A stretch of DNA of 64,000 bases from Phycisphaerae bacterium. GTDB taxonomy: Bacteria; Planctomycetota; Phycisphaerae; UBA1845. Of this stretch, positions 62,804 through 64,000 are shown in pieces; the stretch's first letter is position 1; every line of letters starts with the position of its first letter. A program made the position numbers and the translations under genes. The DNA lies in assembly GCA_029260165.1 (NCBI GenBank), contig JAJDDT010000097.1:31935-95934 (forward strand), in the 5' to 3' direction. The notes beneath the pieces were generated by a model, which saw nothing but the letters and a program-made list of their open reading frames with translations, did no database searches and was not told the DNA's origin.

Positions 62804-63586
62804 TTAACGCAAATCCAAAACGTCCCGCATGTCGTACCGACCCGCAGGTCGACCAGCAACCCAGGCAGCCGCCGCCAACGCGCCCCGCGCGAACGTATCT
62901 CGCGACGACGCCCGATGCTGCAACGTCACCGATTCACCCTGACCACAAAAATGCACCTCATGAAAACCAACCACGTCACCCATCCGAACCGCATGAACAC
63001 CAACCTCCCGCACAGGCCTCAATCCCGTCTGACCCTCCCTGCCATACACCACATCGGCGTTTCGGTCACGATTTGTCGCGTCCAAAACCGACCGCAGCAA
63101 CGACTTGGCCGTCCCGCTCGGCGCATCGACCTTCCGATTGTGATGATGCTCGATGATTTCAATGTCATACCCGCTGCCAAGCTTCCCAGCCGCCTCAGCC
63201 ACAAGCGACAGCAACAAATTGACCCCCAGGCTGAAATTCGTCGCCTTCACAATGGAAACAGACTTGCCCGCCTCGTCGATCGTCGCCAGCTCAACATCGG
63301 AGTAGCCGGTCGGGCCTATGATCATCGACCTGCCTCGTTCAACGCACACCGGCAGCCATTGCATCGTCCCAGCCGGGACCGAAAAATCGACCAGCACATC
63401 AAAATCGACATCACATTGATCGGTGGCCTGAATCGCCTTGTCGCGAAATGAGACAGCCGACCCAAACCTGGGATCACCACGATTGGTCAATGCTGCGACA
63501 ACGTCGAACCGATCGTCATCCGCCGCCAACGACAGAATCCGCGTACCCATACGACCTGTCGCACCAGAAACCGCCAATCTGATCAT
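62804..63586 (-). CDS. dapB: 4-hydroxy-tetrahydrodipicolinate reductase
   Basis: 260 residues. The NAD(P)-binding start is RLAVSGATGRMGTRIL and the catalytic motif is EIIEHHHNRKVDAPSGTA. Third-last branch enzyme of lysine and diaminopimelate synthesis. The ATG at 63586 is clear. It lies 98 bases upstream of nuoA on the same strand, with the nuo promoter between. Confidence 0.95.
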   Translation of the reverse strand: MIRLAVSGATGRMGTRILSLAADDDRFDVVAALTNRGDPRFGSAVSFRDKAIQATDQCDVDFDVLVDFSVPAGTMQWLPVCVERGRSMIIGPTGYSDVELATIDEAGKSVSIVKATNFSLGVNLLLSLVAEAAGKLGSGYDIEIIEHHHNRKVDAPSGTAKSLLRSVLDATNRDRNADVVYGREGQTGLRPVREVGVHAVRMGDVVGFHEVHFCGQGESVTLQHRASSRDTFARGALAAAAWVAGRPAGRYDMRDVLDLR

Positions 63587-63713
63587 GCAACACCTCCACC
63601 AAGAACGACCAACAGCAGCGGGTAGTGTACGCCAATCGCCCGGATTGGGGAACGAATGGCAGGCAATCCCTGCAGGAGAGGGTGCATGACAAGATCAGCG
63701 GGCACAAAAAACC

Positions 63714-63788
63714 GTAGGGCAGGTCGTTGTTCCGCGCGAGCGGAACGTTGACCTGCCGTTCCGGTGCGGCAGGTGCAACCACCTGCCC
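63714..63788. repeat. family C hairpin pair
   Basis: Two inverted repeats side by side: ggcaggtc with gacctgcc at 63718-63757 (which also contains gttccgc and gcggaac), then ggcaggtgcaaccacctgcc at 63768-63787. Related to the hairpin at 56411. They lie in the 414-base gene-free end of the window (63587-64000), where I find no coding region. Confidence 0.6.
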
Positions 63789-63829
63789 TTGTATCTTTCA
63801 GTTTGTGTGTTTTGATACGATTTATTGTT

Positions 63830-63876
63830 GGTTCGGCTCGGCGAAGTGAGCGTAGCGAACGTAGCCGAGTCGAACC
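63830..63876. repeat. 13-base inverted repeat
   Basis: ggttcggctcggc and gccgagtcgaacc are inverse copies with one mismatch around a loop of 21 bases. There is no T-tract. It may be another dispersed hairpin or a transposon end; only one copy is in the window. Confidence 0.5.
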
Positions 63877-64000
63877 GGGCCAATCGCGAGATCGTCCTGC
63901 CCTGGGTCAGTCGAGGCCGTGGTGGTAGCTGGATACCGGTTGGTTTTGTGAGTCACAATCCGTACAGTCGCCCGGGCCACTGCCCACAGCAAGCCCGTAT

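Noticed and set aside
63587..64000. tRNA or small RNA gene at the window end
   Set aside because: The stems found are simple inverted repeats; no cloverleaf, no T-loop consensus GGTTCRANTCC in the right place.

Overview
This window looks like a chromosomal segment of a free-living Gram-negative bacterium. Planctomycetota, perhaps the Phycisphaerae side, is my best guess. The signs are IPTL-type C-terminal sorting signals, a dockerin-like segment on an FG-GAP surface protein, a pair of zinc-ribbon membrane proteins, few strong Shine-Dalgarno sites, and an ESCRT-III/Vps4-like locus. This is inference from protein style; there is no rRNA gene in the window to settle it. I see no tRNA, rRNA, CRISPR array, phage or transposase gene.

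Layout. 0-2 kb: ribosomal protein L31 (type B) and, divergently, cysteinyl-tRNA synthetase. 2-5 kb: a large FG-GAP/ASPIC secreted protein and a small exported NTF2-like protein. 5-8.7 kb: a three-gene set on the minus strand (beta-ureidopropionase-like amidohydrolase, uracil/xanthine permease, class III aminotransferase) that fits the end of reductive pyrimidine breakdown. 9-12 kb: an LCAT-like lipase and an AAA ATPase. 12-16 kb: a histone H1-like protein, an Xaa-Pro peptidase and the biotin parts of acetyl-CoA carboxylase (accB, accC). 16-24 kb: a DUF547 lipoprotein with a DUF1015 protein, a repeat-rich spacer, a QueC-like protein, two zinc-ribbon membrane proteins, threonine aldolase, and a vanadium-haloperoxidase-like secreted protein with a cysteine-rich repeat tail.

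24-36 kb is the most interesting part. On the minus strand, in transcription order, lie a small membrane protein, a Ser/Thr kinase with zinc ribbons, a one-TM zinc-ribbon protein, a winged-helix/ESCRT-III-like fusion, a second ESCRT-III-like protein, a PspC protein, a third ESCRT-III-like protein with a C-terminal MIM1-like motif, a Vps4-type AAA ATPase with an N-terminal MIT-like domain, and an SPFH-like/beta-propeller protein. A diguanylate cyclase and a helical membrane protein lie upstream. I read this as a bacterial membrane-remodelling system: filament-forming ESCRT-III/PspA-like subunits, a disassembly ATPase, PspC and SPFH membrane partners, and a kinase as possible controller.

37-46.5 kb is core metabolism and information: lysS, a Lol-type ABC exporter (lolC, lolD) and ilvE in one minus-strand operon; then serA, rpsA and a primary-type sigma factor on the plus strand. 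46.5-62.7 kb is a complete 14-gene NADH dehydrogenase operon (nuoA to nuoN) on the minus strand. It is interrupted between nuoE and nuoF by a polytopic membrane protein. dapB follows at 62.8-63.6 kb and the window ends in a gene-free, hairpin-rich stretch.

Several dispersed palindromic repeats run through the spacers: an 82-bp two-hairpin element (family A, REPIN-like), a roughly 115-bp element (family B) with shorter core copies, and short GGCAGGTG-type hairpins (family C).
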